This document shows, piece after piece, positions 41,641 to 54,224 of a stretch of 64,000 bases of DNA. The translations under genes and the position numbers were made by a program. The notes under the pieces were generated by a model. It saw only the letters and a list, made by a program, of their open reading frames with translations, did not search any database and was not told the DNA's origin. Every line of letters begins with the position of its first letter. Within the stretch, counting starts at the first letter, position 1. The stretch is taken from the NCBI GenBank assembly GCA_039105265.1, contig JAPFFF010000001.1, forward strand, positions 10,850,001 to 10,914,000, written 5' to 3'. This DNA is from Tritrichomonas musculus (lineage: Eukaryota; Parabasalia; Tritrichomonadida; Tritrichomonadidae).

Positions 41641-43984
41641 TTGTTTTTTATAAGAAGTAAATTAACGTCTTTTTAAAATTCTAATCTCATTTTTTCGTTT
41701 CAGCATTGGATTATATACATTCAAATCAATAAATATTATTAAATTTCTTTGTATAATCATTTTATGAATGCCTCTTTCTATATATTATCTATTTTATCAT
41801 TAATATTTCATTCAATGTTTTCAATTATTACAAAAAACAAAAGTGATATAAAAATAAGAGCAATTGTTCAGCCAATTTTTAGAATAAATAGCTTTTTATG
41901 ATATGACACGCTAACATATATAATATTCCAATATATTCAATACTTTATGCATTAGAAATAAGTTGATTATAATTTTCTAAATCGATACGATTAATAAAAT
42001 GCATTATAATTTTTAATTCGTACTTAGTTATATAACATATTTTTTTTAAAAATATGAGTTGAATTAACGTCTTTGATTCAGATTAAGTGAAACAAGTTTC
42101 TTGCCTGTAGAGATTGCAATAAGCATGCTTTTTTGAAAAAATAAAGTAAAAATTTTTTTTTCTAATATCTTGATATTTTTACTCATTTTTAAACATATGC
42201 CAGATATTTAGAAAATGATTTTTCAGCTAAAAAATAGAATATTTAAAAATGGAATTCCAAATCCTTAAAATGAACAATTGTTTAGAATTCTCACAGGATT
42301 TATTTTTCAAAGAATATTTGTCCATCCCAGAACTTTTTCTATTTATTTAACCAAATATGCAATCAAAAGAAACTCAAAAAACATATTGGTTTTCTATTTT
42401 TTTTATTCTTTTATTTTTGGAGAATCAAAAGAAAAAATATTTTTTTAATTTTTATTATCTAGTTCAGTTTTTTTATTTTAACCTAAAATTTTTTCTTATA
42501 ATTTGTTTTATTTAACAAGATAAAAGGAAAAAAATATATAATTATTTCTGAAAAATATTTTTCAGTTAATATTTTTGGAATTCAATTAATTTCATTATTA
42601 AATTCTTTTATATTTGAAATACTTTAAAATAAATAATAAAGTTGATTTAAATATAATTGAAATGTTTATCGATTATCGAAAAAATACTTAAAGCATTGAA
42701 AAAATAAACTATATTGAAAAGTTAAATAAAAATAAAACCCCATATATGTAAATTTTATTAATTAAATTACCATTAATATTTATTTTAAATAGTATTAATC
42801 TTTTAGAATTGAATTTATATATTATATTAATAGTTTCTCAATTTAATCGAAAAGAAATGAAAAAGATATTTAAAAAAAATGTATTTTTATTTTCGAAATT
42901 TGAATACTAAACAAAATTTATCGTTATTAAGAAATTTCATCCAAATGGTTCAATTTGAGCAAAAAATTTCTCAATTAGGATTCTATTTTTCCATATCAAA
43001 ATGGTATCACAGTATGCTACATTGATTGACAATCAAAATATATAGGCTTTACTCAAGAAAATCCAAAAAATGCAATCATATTTCTTTTTCTGATTCATTT
43101 ATTAAAATTCCTGATATAACGAATTATTAGCGACATATTATCTAGTATGATCATACCTTTTCTAAATGTTAAAATTGCTTCTTTCTAGAAGATCCAACTA
43201 CCTATATGAAAATAATTGAATTTTTTTCAATGGTACGATATTCCAATATCATTTTCCAAATGAATATTTTATATTTATTTTCATAAATTATGTACATTAA
43301 TTGGAAATCTTCGGGATTTTATATATTTTCAATATGGGTTCAATAAAATCAACAGATAAAAAAAAGGAGGTCTGAAATTTCGATAAAAAGTTCTCTTAAT
43401 TTCATGTATGACAGTGATAGACCTACAAAACTACATTCACTTTTATATATAATTAATGCATATTTTGAATATAAACTTTTTATTAGTAAATACTTATTCA
43501 TTACATGATCCAAATATCTGATTTTTTCACTTTTTTATGCAATCATTTTCTAACCATTTTATTGGTATGATCAAAAAATCTCGATGATTTCACGTTCATT
43601 AAAACATAATACACAACTAAAAATTCATTAGAAAATCCTGTGGGATTTGTTTTTTTGGGATTGATATAAGAGGAGCTTTGAAAATATTGAATACCTATAG
43701 AAATAAATTCAATGTATATTCAATACTTTCTGTGCAAATTCAATTTTTTCAATTAAATTTAAATCCAACTTTATCCTTAAACTTCACAAATATAATAAAT
43801 ATAAATATCTTGGAAATATATAAATAAAATCCTAAAATATACTTTTAAATATTTATTATTATTATATATATAAATTAATAATTGAGTAAAATATAAATTA
43901 TCATACAAATGGGAGTATATTTACCTTTACTATAACAAGAAATTTGTATTAAATACAAAAATTTTGTAAACAATACAAATATTT

Positions 43985-44285
43985 TGTATTAAAAACCAAA
44001 TTTTCGTAACACATACAAAATTTTCGTAACAGATACAAAATTTCGTTATAGATAAAAAAATTTTGTTATAAACTAGGATCAAAAACGATAAGACACCTAT
44101 GGTCAAAATTGAATGAAATTTCACCTTTGGGTGTCTTATCGTTTTTGATCCTAGTTTAGATGATTTTTTTTTGTTTTAGATAAAAAAATTTCGTCACATA
44201 TACTATTTTTTTGTTACAAATACTAATTATTGGTTATTAATAAATGATTTTTGTATCAATAACATATTTTTTGTTATTGATATAA
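43985..44285. repeat. 20-bp period minisatellite, right copy
   Basis: Near-identical to the array at 41405-41640 but interrupted by an 86-bp hairpin element at 44071-44156. The left array serves as the empty site. Confidence 0.75.
44071..44156. mobile_element. 86-bp TA-flanked hairpin MITE
   Basis: AACTAGGATCAAAAACG and its exact complement form long terminal inverted repeats (about 28 bases each, including ATAAGACACC), flanked by TA on both sides. The homologous array at 41,5 kb has a single TA and no insert. TA duplication is typical of Tc1/mariner-derived elements. Too small to encode anything. Confidence 0.88.
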
Positions 44286-45230
44286 AATTTTATTATAGAA
44301 AATTAAAATGATGACATATTGGGCCCTGAGAAAAATTCTGAAGATTTTAGGTTTTTTTGATTTTTTTTAAAAAAATGAATCAGAAGCACCTTAACAAAAA
44401 GTGAAAATTGAAAAGAGCAAAAAAAATTGAATTGGTTTTTTTGATTTATCCCCAAAATTTTTGATGATATAAAAATTTTGAAAAATTTTGCTTTCATTAA
44501 AATTTTGAGAAATTATAACAAATAATTTAAATTGCTAACAAAAGCATTCAAAATTAATAAAATATAACAAATAAAGTATTCAAAATAATGAAAATTATAG
44601 AAATAAAATATTCAAAAAATATATTTCTAAATAGAAAATTTCAGATTAGAATTCAAAATTAATTTATTTTTTCTGTATAATTATTTTTTGATTTTATTTA
44701 ATTCTTAGTTATTTAATATACAAATTTTCAATTTGCTTTAAATCAGTAAAAAAGTATGAATTAACTTAATGATAATGTGAACATTAAAAAAATATTAGAA
44801 AGTCATAATAAATATAATTTTAAAATTATATTGAATATTATATTCACCATAATATTAACCAATAACCTCTTTTAAGGCAAAAAATAGGTCAATAATAATT
44901 GAATTCTTATTACTATAAACCGCTAACTGCAGTAATATGAACTTTTTGGCCTTTTTTAAGTCAAATATATTTGACCTTCAGATCGTTTTTATTTGTATAA
45001 AAATGAATGATGATTAAATGGAACTTTTTGAGAATAGTAAAATTTTAAATGAATAAATCCAAGTTTTTTTTTATCATAATTAAGAGAATGATACGATTTT
45101 CAACTAAAGAACACAATTGAAAAAAATATTAAATTTTTAAATTTTTAAAAATTTTTGAAAATTTTCAAATTGCTCTATTATTTGCTTATTACTGTAAAAT
45201 AACGCAACAGTAATAATTCCGAGCTGTAGA

Positions 45231-45700
45231 TGATATAGTTGAGATGTTAATTAACAAGATTTCTTGGATTCTTCATATTGACAAAATAAAAATGTGAATT
45301 AACTTTTTCTTATCAATATGATCGTTTTCATCAGAAAAAAATGTTGGGATGTTTTTATTTTTTTGCGTTCTGTAATTAATATATTCCATACTTTATTTCA
45401 TTTATAAATAATATATTTATGTATTACATATTATATAAATATTAATTTTATGATTTCATAATGAAATTTACATTTTGGAGGTAGTTTTCCAATTATTGGA
45501 ATCCAATTCAATGAGTTCTCACAAAAATAAGGAAAAAAATTGAGAAGCGAAACATTTTTCTATCTCCTTTATAAAATAAAATCAAAATGATAGTAATATG
45601 AAAATATATAGATTTTTTTCTACCATATACTGGAGATTTAAGGCAAAAAGACTCATAATGTTATGTAAATTTGGTTTTATCTATTTTTTTACTGATTTTT
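45231..45700. other. AT-rich spacer
   Basis: No recognised gene or element between the dispersed repeat and the TTAAGGG motif near 45705. Confidence 0.35.
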
Positions 45701-45704
45701 TTTT

Positions 45705-47376
45705 TTTGGTTAAGGGTACTCTCAAATTTCATTCAATTTTTGAGCAAAAACAATTTTTTTAAAAAAGCGGATTTTCCTTGATTTTTTGGTAAATATAAAA
45801 AGAACACAAAAAATTATCAGAAGAATTTTTTTTATTTGGTTCTATCTTTTAAAATGAGCAAAAAGATATCTTCAATTTTTCAAATAACAATCCAAAAAAA
45901 AAATCCTCAGGCCAATTACAATATTTTAAAGCATTAAATATATTTCTTAATAAAAAGTAGATAAATTCCAATTTTATAAAAAAAATCCATTTTTGTTTTT
46001 TTGTAATTCAAAATTTGAAATGTACACAAATTTGAGATAATTATTATCTTTATATTTTTATATTCACAAATTTGAAAAGGATAAAAAATTATATATTTTT
46101 TCAATTTCTCGAAAAATTAACTATGTATTTCATCAAACGAACAGTTGCAAAGGTTATCTATGAAATTTTATTTTTGTTTGTTGGTTTATTTCAGTGTATT
46201 ATTGACAGTTTTTCTCATATTAGTTTTAAAACGTATGATTGATGAATTCAAAATTCCTCAGGCCAAATCTAATATTTTTATGTAAATAATCTATAAAAAT
46301 AGAAATATTTTTGTATCTTCAAAATTCGTAGAGTTCTTGAATGTTGATCACTTATTTCTATTAAAATACCTTTTTAAAAGTTTAAAACATATAAATACAT
46401 ACTTCATAGAATATATATTCATAATTAAAAAATCATAAAAATGATTTGATCAATAGAAAAAAGAAAAACAAAACAAAAAAATCAAGTAAAGTATACAATT
46501 TATAAATCTGACACAAATTAGTAAAAAATAAGTATTTATATAATATTTTGATAAATATAAACTCAGGATAAAAATTCGTCATACAGGAAATTTTTATTTG
46601 TACGAAAAACCCAAATGTTTTTATTTAATTTAGACATCTAGGTGTAGGATTGATGGAATCAAAATTCCTCAGGCCAAAACTAATATTTTTATGTTGATAT
46701 TACATTATTACCTAGACATCTTTATATTAATTAAATTCGTAGAGATCCTGATATATGATCAGCTATCAAATTCAATTTTAGTAAATATTTGATTGGGTAA
46801 GCAATAAAGTTGTATTCACAAAATTCACCTAGATCATGTGATATGATCAGTTATTGAATTTAATTTCCTCTTTTTCTCATACCATATCTATAAATACAAA
46901 CTTTATCAAATATATTTTTATAAGTTAAAAATCAAAAAAATGATTCAGTCAATGAAAAAATGCAAAAACAAGCTACAAATGCAAGTAAAGTACACAATTT
47001 TCAAATCAGACAAAAATTAGTAAAAAATAAGTATTTATTAAATATTTTGATAATTATAGACTCAGAATAAAAATTTGTCATACAAAAAACTTTTATTTTT
47101 ATGAAATACAAAAATGCTTTTCTAAATATTTGATATCTCAATGAATAATTGTAGATTTAAAAAATCCTCAGGCCAATATTCTTATATTCGCATAAAAAAT
47201 ATAAATGCCTCAAAAAAATTTAACTACAGATGATATTCATGGAAATTCAAAAAAATCTTCTTTTTTTCGATCGCATTCAAATTTGAAAAATCTCACAAAA
47301 TTCAAAGAAAAATGTTTTTATATTCTCAAAATTGAAAAGCTAATAATCTATATAAAAACCTCAGAATGTATACCCT
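45705..47376. repeat. Degenerate large tandem repeat (about 350-500 bp units)
   Basis: The phrase CCTCAGGCCAA recurs at about 45907, 46258, 46666 and 47168. It is followed each time by AT-rich sequence with shared blocks (TCGTAGAG, AGTAAAGTA, AGTAAAAAATAAGTATTTAT, ATAAAAATT(C/T)GTCATACA). The stretch is bounded by TTAAGGGTACTC and GTATACCCTTAA, so it may be the inside of a TTAA-type element. Confidence 0.5.
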
Positions 47377-48142
47377 TAATGTATGATAAATTTTTTTTTT
47401 GATAAGATTTGAATCATATCGATTCCAAATTAAAAAAATTACTTAAAACCATTTTAAAAGCTCAGGGAATTAAATGAAAAAATTGATGAAAAGTAAATAT
47501 CAAAATTATATTATTTCAAAAAAGAATTTTATTATTAAGTTTGCTTTTTATTTAAGGGTAAACTTTTCTGAGAATTTTTGAGATAAATATTTTTTCTTTC
47601 AAAATTGAATTATATATAGAAAAAATAAATCTTTATGTAAGTTCATGAATATGAGGAAAATTTATTTTATATCTATCCTACAAGTATAATGTACATTAAT
47701 AAACGATTTGCCCAGAGGGAATTGGCTTCCGGCTTTACTTTGTTGATTTATGTAAATGATAAATTTATGTAGATAAGATTTCGTGAAGATAAAAAATTAT
47801 TTAATATCTATATCTTGTTTTTATTTTATTTTTATGATAAAATGAATAAAAATGTTGCTATTTGTATTTTTTGTCAGATTTGAAAATTGAAAGAAAAATC
47901 CACTTTTTTTTATCAGAGGTGCGAGAACTTGGAAATATGATTAAAATGCCTGATTCCTATATATATATATCCTCACTTAATATCATATGTTATACATTAT
48001 TTTTATAAATATTTATTCGGTAGGAGACAAAATATTGTATTTTATAATATTCAATGAAATTGATGTAAACCATTCAATTTATTATGAATTAAGTTTTTAT
48101 TGATATTAAAGATAATTGTAATATTAAATTTATTTAAATTAA

Positions 48143-48529
48143 TTATTTGTGTTTTTTGATCCATTTTTCAATATTAATCTGTCCCATTTTAAGATTTTTT
48201 TTCAAATAATCTGGAAAATCTTCATCATTTATGTTATCTTCCTTAAAATGAGCATCAATTGGATTATTATTTTTAATAATAAATATAAAATCATCTTCAA
48301 TTTGTAAAGAATTTAATTCTTCTTCTGTCATTTTAGAAATTTGATGAAGTTTCTTGATATTATCTAGTCTATCCTTCTTTCTACACTTCATTTTTATTCT
48401 AATTTTCTTTGTTTTGTCATCTGATAAATTTATATATCTAGCAATTATATTACTACCTGATAGAGATGATGATTTTGAGATTTGTTCTTTCCAATCAACA
48501 GTTTTATAATAGGGGAACCATGAACGTTT
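48143..48529 (-). pseudogene. Unidentified coding remnant inside the AGAGGT element
   Basis: A 128-codon open stretch without a start near its beginning; the first Met is 46 codons in. It contains RSWFPYYKTVDWKEQ, SSSLSGSNIIARYINLSDD, a basic stretch (KMKCRKKDRLDNIKKL), then SKMTEEELNSLQIED and a C-terminal INIEKWIKKHK. The varied composition differs strongly from the flanking A/T-only sequence, so it is a genuine coding relic. It could be the end of this family's transposase or a captured host exon. Not recognised. Confidence 0.5.
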
Positions 48530-48761
48530 TCATAAGTTCTTATTTTTGAGTTTTACTTCAAATAATAGAGGCCAAAATTTAAATGTATTTAATATTGGTG
48601 ATTTTCAAGTTTGATTAAAAAGCTTTTAAAAAAGGCATTCTAACATTATGTATATACCATAAATATGTGACAAATTCAGCATTTATTTAAAAGTAATTAA
48701 CATATGATGATGATATTCAATTTATTTAATTTCATGAAAACTAGAATTAAAAATACTTTTA

Positions 48762-50224
48762 TAGTTGGTGGACATAATTATGTTTTTGGGACATAATCAT
48801 GTTTGCTCAACTTTTTGAATGGTACACAAAAATAAAACACATTTTTCTCAATACTTTTTAAAGATAATTTGATAATATTATATACTTTATTAATGTATTT
48901 TATGTATATCATTATTTAATTAAATGAGCTATTATATTTGTGATTTATATGAAATTTTGCCATTAATGTAAAAAAAAGTCAAAATGCTTATTTTATTCTC
49001 AATAATTGAAACTTGGGATTTAATAATAATATCATTAATTCATAATCAGTAATGATATAATTTTGTCAGATAATTGATATCTAAAAACTTTCATATAAGA
49101 AAATTTTGATGCACAAAATAAAGTTAAAAATCATATCACTTTTTTGTTTTTTTCCAATAAAAAATAAAAACTTTTAAATTTTTATTTAAATATTTGATAT
49201 AATGCATATAGTATAATGATATTGAAAGAATAAAATTGGCTGTTCTACTCAAGATCTATGACCTTAATGAAAAAGAGTAACTTCTGAAATAACTTAAAAA
49301 GACTTTCAATTTTAGACATTGAGAAATTATTTTCATTATTTTAATAGTTCTTCTATACTTACCTAATATTTTTTGATTAATTGCTATTTTTAATGCTATT
49401 ATAATAGAAAAAATAAAAAAGTGAAATTTGTATATTTCTTAGAAAAACCTGAAATCTTGATGGGCAACAATGATTTTTAGAGGATTAATAATATATTTCA
49501 TTGTATGTGTTATCAAATAATGTAATTCTGAAATCATATCAATTATGCATGAGTGATTTATGAATGATTTTGAATGAAAAAAAGAAAAATGAAATTTTTC
49601 CAAGATTGATTCTTTTTCAACCATATTATTATATTTAATATATTATATGCATCATATAGATGATTAATACTGCATCTAATTTGAAATAAAATAAACTCAT
49701 TTTTCAAAATTAGTAATTTTGTATGAATGATTTTTGTCATATTTTGAAAACACTTTTTCTTTTTATATAATTATTATTTCAATAAATTTTTTTCTAAAAT
49801 ATAATATATACATTATATTCTAAAATAATAACTATGTTAGAGCAAATTAAAACAAACTTTTTTTTATGGTAAAAGAATGAAATGTGATATGAAATGAGTT
49901 TTTTGAGTAGTGAAATGAAAATGAAACCATTTTTTCTAATTATCTATTTTATTTCAATAAATAATAATGATACATTTTAATTATAGATGAAAAGTAAATT
50001 ATAATTTTTTTCAAATAATAAAAAAATATCCAGAAATTAAAAATTCGATATCATATTTATGATCCAATTTAGTTTGATAAAAGTGAATGAAAATAGGGGA
50101 ATAAAATGTATCCAATATGATATTAATTGTTCTACAATTGTTTTTTTAAAAGTCCAATTTGAATATATAGAAATGATGTGAAAACATAATTATGTCTCCA
50201 AAACAGAATTATGTCCACCAACTA
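48762..50224. mobile_element. TA-flanked 1463-bp element, copy A
   Basis: Ends TAGTTGGTGGACATAATTATG and the near complement at 50224, in a TATA context on both sides, consistent with TA duplication. The terminal repeat contains the palindrome ACATAATTATGT. A second copy, same length and about 97-98 percent identical by eye, lies inverted at 54225-55687. Only short frames of 60-61 codons are present and are not a recognisable transposase. Tc1/mariner-type, non-autonomous. Confidence 0.85.
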
Positions 50225-51369
50225 TATTAAATATACCAGACAATAAAAAATTTTATAATCATTTCCAAGAAAAATATAATAAAAATATCATTTTTAATAT
50301 ATATATATTTTTGAACGATATTGAATGCTTATAAGAATAATTTTGATTGCACTTATAGAAATATTTGTATATACTATCAAATTTTCAAAAAAAAAATTGG
50401 TCAAATTTTTTTTTAAATATATCTTAAAATTCATTCTAAAAAGTTTTTACAAAGTTTTATATAAGCATTAAATTATATTATTATTATTTTAGAATAGTTC
50501 TAGCATAAAAGATAGGGCCATTTTTTCTGTGGGATTTTCAAAACTTAAAATGCAATTTTATCAGTAGTTTTCATATTTAATTCTAGTTTTCCTGTGAAAA
50601 TATATTTTTTAAATAAATATACATATTAGTATATCATCAAATTCAAAATGTAAAAGATTTTGAGTAAAATATGTTAATAATAAGATTTCGACCGAATGGC
50701 TTAAAATTCCACAAAACACAAATTATTATATTCAATACAATAAAATAATTGATTTTTGAAATTGTCAAGAAAATATCTTAATTAGAAATATCATTTTTCT
50801 TGAATTTTTATTTTTTTAAAAAAAATTGAATGCAATTGAGAGAAAATAAAGTAATTACTTTATTTTGAATGGGAGAGTTTTAAAATGTCTCTTGGCGAAC
50901 CGTTTTCAATAATATTCTAGAATCATAATAATTATTGAAATTTATAATAAATTTTAAATAGTTATCCCTTAGAGATAAACAATATTATGAGATATTTATA
51001 AATAATGAAATATGGAAAATAGAAGTATTAATATCTTGCGAAATTATCCAATATAAATATTTTATAAATACTTAATTAAATGTTAAATTAGAAATAATAA
51101 ATATAATAAAATATATTATTAAAAATAACTGATTATTGATCAAGATAAATATGAATTTGTTTTTTATAAGCAAATTCATATGTTTTGGTTGCTTATAATG
51201 AAGATAAATATTAAATTAATATATTTTTATTATTATATTAGAATATAATACTTATTTATTTTGCAAAAAATAAATTATACTTTCTATTTTCCAAGATATT
51301 ACAAAAGTTTAAAAATTAAAGATGATCGTTTTTTAAAAAATTTTTTAGTTCTCGCACCTCTTTTTTATC

Positions 51370-52285
51370 TTTTTTCTTCTTAATTTTCACCAATATTTAG
51401 TTTTTTTAAAAAATAACCATTGTACAAATAAGAAAATGCATCAAATATTTTTATTACTTACATAAAAAACATAAGATACAGAAAAAAGAAAAGATAATAT
51501 TAGGATCTCAATGACTTTGTTCATTTATGATCTATTATTTTATTTTTGAATTTTAGATATAAATTTATTAAATTTGTTCAGAGGGAATTTGCATCCGGCT
51601 TTTCTTCATTGAAATATGTAGATGACAAATATATAGAAATGAAATTTCGTGAAGATAAAAAAATATTTAATATTTAAACTTTGCACTTATTTTATTTTTA
51701 TGATAAGATGTATAAAAAATTGTTGTTTTATATATTTTATGTCGAATTAGAAAATTGAATGAAAGATATGAATTTTTTATTCAATTTTATAAAAAATGAA
51801 AGAATTTTTAATATTGATTGAATTTTTGAAAGACAAAATATTAAACTCTTATTTCACAGAGAATACTAGAATATTTTTATTATTTTCTAATCCATTATAA
51901 TACATAGTAGAAAATATTAGTTTTCTCCAGAGGGAATTTTCTTTTTTCTTTTTTGAGATATCAAAATCAAAAATTTTTCTAACAACATTTGCCTTAAATA
52001 AAAAAAACCTTCTGACATTTTTTTATTCTTACTATATTTTTATAAAAAAAATGAAAAAATCTTTAGTTTTGATTTTGTTTTACATTTGAAAAATTTGAGA
52101 GGAAAAATGTTTACCCTTAAATAATTTTTTTATTAATTTCATTCGTTCCACATTTTTTGAACAAAAACAATAAAAGAAAAGGTAATTAATATTTCAATAA
52201 AATTGATAAATTATGTAGATATTTTTCATAATCTTATTTTTATAAAATTGTTATTTTTTACCACTTATTTTTTTTACTTTGATCG
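51370..52285. other. Rest of the TTAA element and AT-rich spacer
   Basis: Contains the second CAGAGGGAATTTGC direct repeat (51580) and a third shorter version (CAGAGGGAATTTTC, near 51930), then AT-rich DNA. No gene. Confidence 0.4.
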
Positions 52286-52289
52286 TTAA

Positions 52290-52517
52290 GGTACAAATCT
52301 CATACGTTAAAAATTGAAAAAAGGCACGTTAAAATTTTAAGAAAAGCACCCTCACAGAAAAAGTTTAAATTTCAATTCGTGTCAGATTTTGATTTCTGAA
52401 CTTTATTTTTTATATAATTCAATTAAAAATTTTTTTATTTATTTTTTATATAACATGTCGAAAAATTAAATAAATGTCAAAAAAAATTGCGGTTTGGTAA
52501 CGTATGAGATTTGTACC
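52290..52517. mobile_element. TTAA MITE, GGTACAAATC family, 228 bp
   Basis: GGTACAAATCTCATACGTTA and its near complement, flanked by TTAA (52286-52289, 52518-52521). The surrounding ACTTTGATCGTTAAGG phrase is duplicated 280 bases further on. Diverged from the other two small copies. Confidence 0.8.
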
Positions 52518-52611
52518 TTAAGGAAAAAAAAAAAACTTATTTTTTTTTTTTTTTTTACTTTGATCGTTAAGGACAAATACCAAGGTCATTTAACCTTTTC
52601 ATAGTATTTTA

Positions 52612-52851
52612 AGGTACAAATCCAGTACGTTATTTTTTGAATAGGAGAACGTTTATTATTTGAATAGTTGCATGTCTCTGAAAAAGTTTAAATTGACTAG
52701 GTTTGTTTTTGACACTTATTTTACAATTTAAATAAACATTATGACATGTTATATGAAATGTATGAAAAAATCGTTTTTTATTTAACATGTCATCTTATTC
52801 TTTGAGAATGTCAAAAAAAATTGCGGTTACTAAACGTACTGGATTTGTACC
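52612..52851. mobile_element. TTAA MITE, GGTACAAATC family, 240 bp
   Basis: GGTACAAATCCAGTACGTTA and AACGTACTGGATTTGTACC as terminal inverted repeats with TTAA on both sides (52608-52611, 52852-52855). Internal ACATGTTATATGAAATG / AACATGTCAT also form a stem. About 95 percent identical by eye to the copy at 60845. Confidence 0.88.
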
Positions 52852-52859
52852 TTAAACTA

Positions 52860-53520
52860 TGAGTTTTATCAATATTGAATGGTTTACGAAAAAATTGGAG
52901 ACTACCGCCTTAAGGGGGACGTTTTTGAGATCTCATGGAATTTAAAATTTGACCATCAAATTAGTAGTTATTAAACGTACACATAGTTAAATATGAAGGA
53001 ATAGAAAAGTGAAAATAACTCATTCAATTTGCAATCGTTTATATTTATCTAATATTTGTAATTTTAGAGGTGAGGCTGCGAAAATTTTTGGTATTTTTTA
53101 ATAATATTAATATATATTATCAATTTATAGAATTAAATGCTATTTATGATAATTTCGCTAATATTTTTTTCAGATTTTTAGCTATAAATCTATTTTTAAA
53201 ATTGAATTGTTTATATCTTATTATAATTTCAATTTTATCCTATTAAAAAAATACTATTTACTCAAAATAATAAATAATTTAATTATCAATATTTAATATA
53301 TAGATTTAAATATAATATTAAAATTTTCGACTAAGAATTATAAATCAAATAATGATTTTTTATGATTTAACTAACTATCATCATATTTTAAGTATGATTC
53401 TTTTGGTTAACTATTGATAAATATTAAAATAAATACTTATTGTAATGGTGATACCAAAATAAAGGCAAATAAAATAATTGGGATATTTGTGAAGTTTACA
53501 TTATTAATATTACCCAATTA
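52860..53520. other. AT-rich spacer
   Basis: Includes a slightly GC-richer patch (52875-52925) and the phrase AAACGTACACAT near 52974, otherwise featureless. Confidence 0.35.
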
Positions 53521-54224
53521 TTAAGGGTAAAGTTGGCTTTTCTTTTTTTTGAAATCTTTTAATTTATTCTATGTGCTGCTTGAATGAATTGTATGATCAT
53601 TGAATTTATTTCTATGTAAATTCAATCTTTTCTGAGGGGCATTCAAATGAACAGAAAAAAAAGAGCTCCACAGAGCTATCAAATCAATTTTTGTACAAAA
53701 AAGCATTACAACGTAATGTAAAATATTCTGAATTTTGGATATATAACAAAAAATGGTCCAAATCATGAAAAAAATAAAAAATGAAAATATCATAATCCAA
53801 AAAATATCAAGAAAACATTTTTTTACTAAAAAAAAGTGCATATTTCTAATTTTAAACATATATACAAGGGGAATCATTTGTTTTTATCATATTTAATTTG
53901 AAGCAGACTGAATTACAATGCTTTTTTTTCTTCAATTTCGAAAAAAATATTTTTTCTACTTATTTCTATTGATATTGGTTGATATATATTTTTTATACGA
54001 ATATTTTAGATTGATATTCGATATTCATTAAGAAAAATATTTGTTTTAAAATGCAATAAAATTATTTGAAAATTTTATCATGAAAATTTTGATGTTAGCA
54101 AGTCGGCTCTTCTCGAATAGGAAACTTTTTGGATTTGTACTAGGAAAATATAATTAATAGCATTTATTATAATAAAATGGCCCATTAAAAATTAGAAAAT
54201 TTGAATCATGGAGAAAATTGAATA

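Larger units (their letters stand above)
41324..44326. mobile_element. 3003-bp insertion with GGCC-type ends and subterminal minisatellites
   Basis: Inserted into the dispersed repeat with TGAG on both sides (41320-41323, 44327-44330). The ends form a short, imperfect inverted repeat (GGCCGGAAGTATCAT / GGGCCCAATATGTCAT). Near each end, in the same orientation, sits a related 250-bp minisatellite. No coding frame was recognised, and the superfamily is unknown. Confidence 0.65.
41281..45228. repeat. Dispersed repeat interrupted by a 3 kb insertion
   Basis: 41281-41323 and 44327-45228 together correspond, in reverse complement, to the repeat at 26218-26482, with extra internal sequence in this copy. 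The join in the 26 kb copy is continuous, so the intervening DNA is a later insertion. The right end reads AATTCCGAGCTGTAG, the complement of the start of the 26 kb copy. Confidence 0.7.
47915..51361. mobile_element. AGAGGT-family transposon copy 3 (8-bp target duplication)
   Basis: AGAGGTGCGAGAACT at 47915 and AGTTCTCGCACCTCT ending 51361 are perfect inverted repeats. They are flanked by TTTTTATC (47907-47914, 51362-51369). 3447 bp, of which 1463 bp is a nested TA-flanked element. It is the only copy of the family with a visible protein-coding remnant (48143-48529). Confidence 0.88.
47556..52116. mobile_element. TTAA-flanked element with GGGTAAAC ends, carrying nested insertions
   Basis: GGGTAAAC at 47556 and GTTTACCC ending at 52116, each flanked by TTAA (47552-47555, 52117-52120). 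The 4561 bp includes a 3447-bp AGAGGT-family element, itself containing a 1463-bp TA element. The remaining about 1.1 kb holds two diverged direct repeats (from CAGAGGGAATT(G/T)GC near 47715 and 51580). Terminal match beyond 12 bases is loose, so pairing of these two ends is likely but not certain. Confidence 0.55.

Noticed and set aside
41324-44326. LTR retroelement reading of the 3 kb insertion
   Set aside because: The direct repeats near its ends are minisatellites, not terminal. There are no TG...CA ends and no gag/pol-like frame.
45705-47376. CRISPR-like array (regularly recurring CCTCAGGCCAA)
   Set aside because: The spacing is irregular and hundreds of bases long, and the repeat is part of larger degenerate tandem units in a eukaryotic context.
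53569-53877. 102-codon minus-strand ORF
   Set aside because: Hydrophobic A/T-driven sequence at the edge of a TTAA element with no motif; probably chance.
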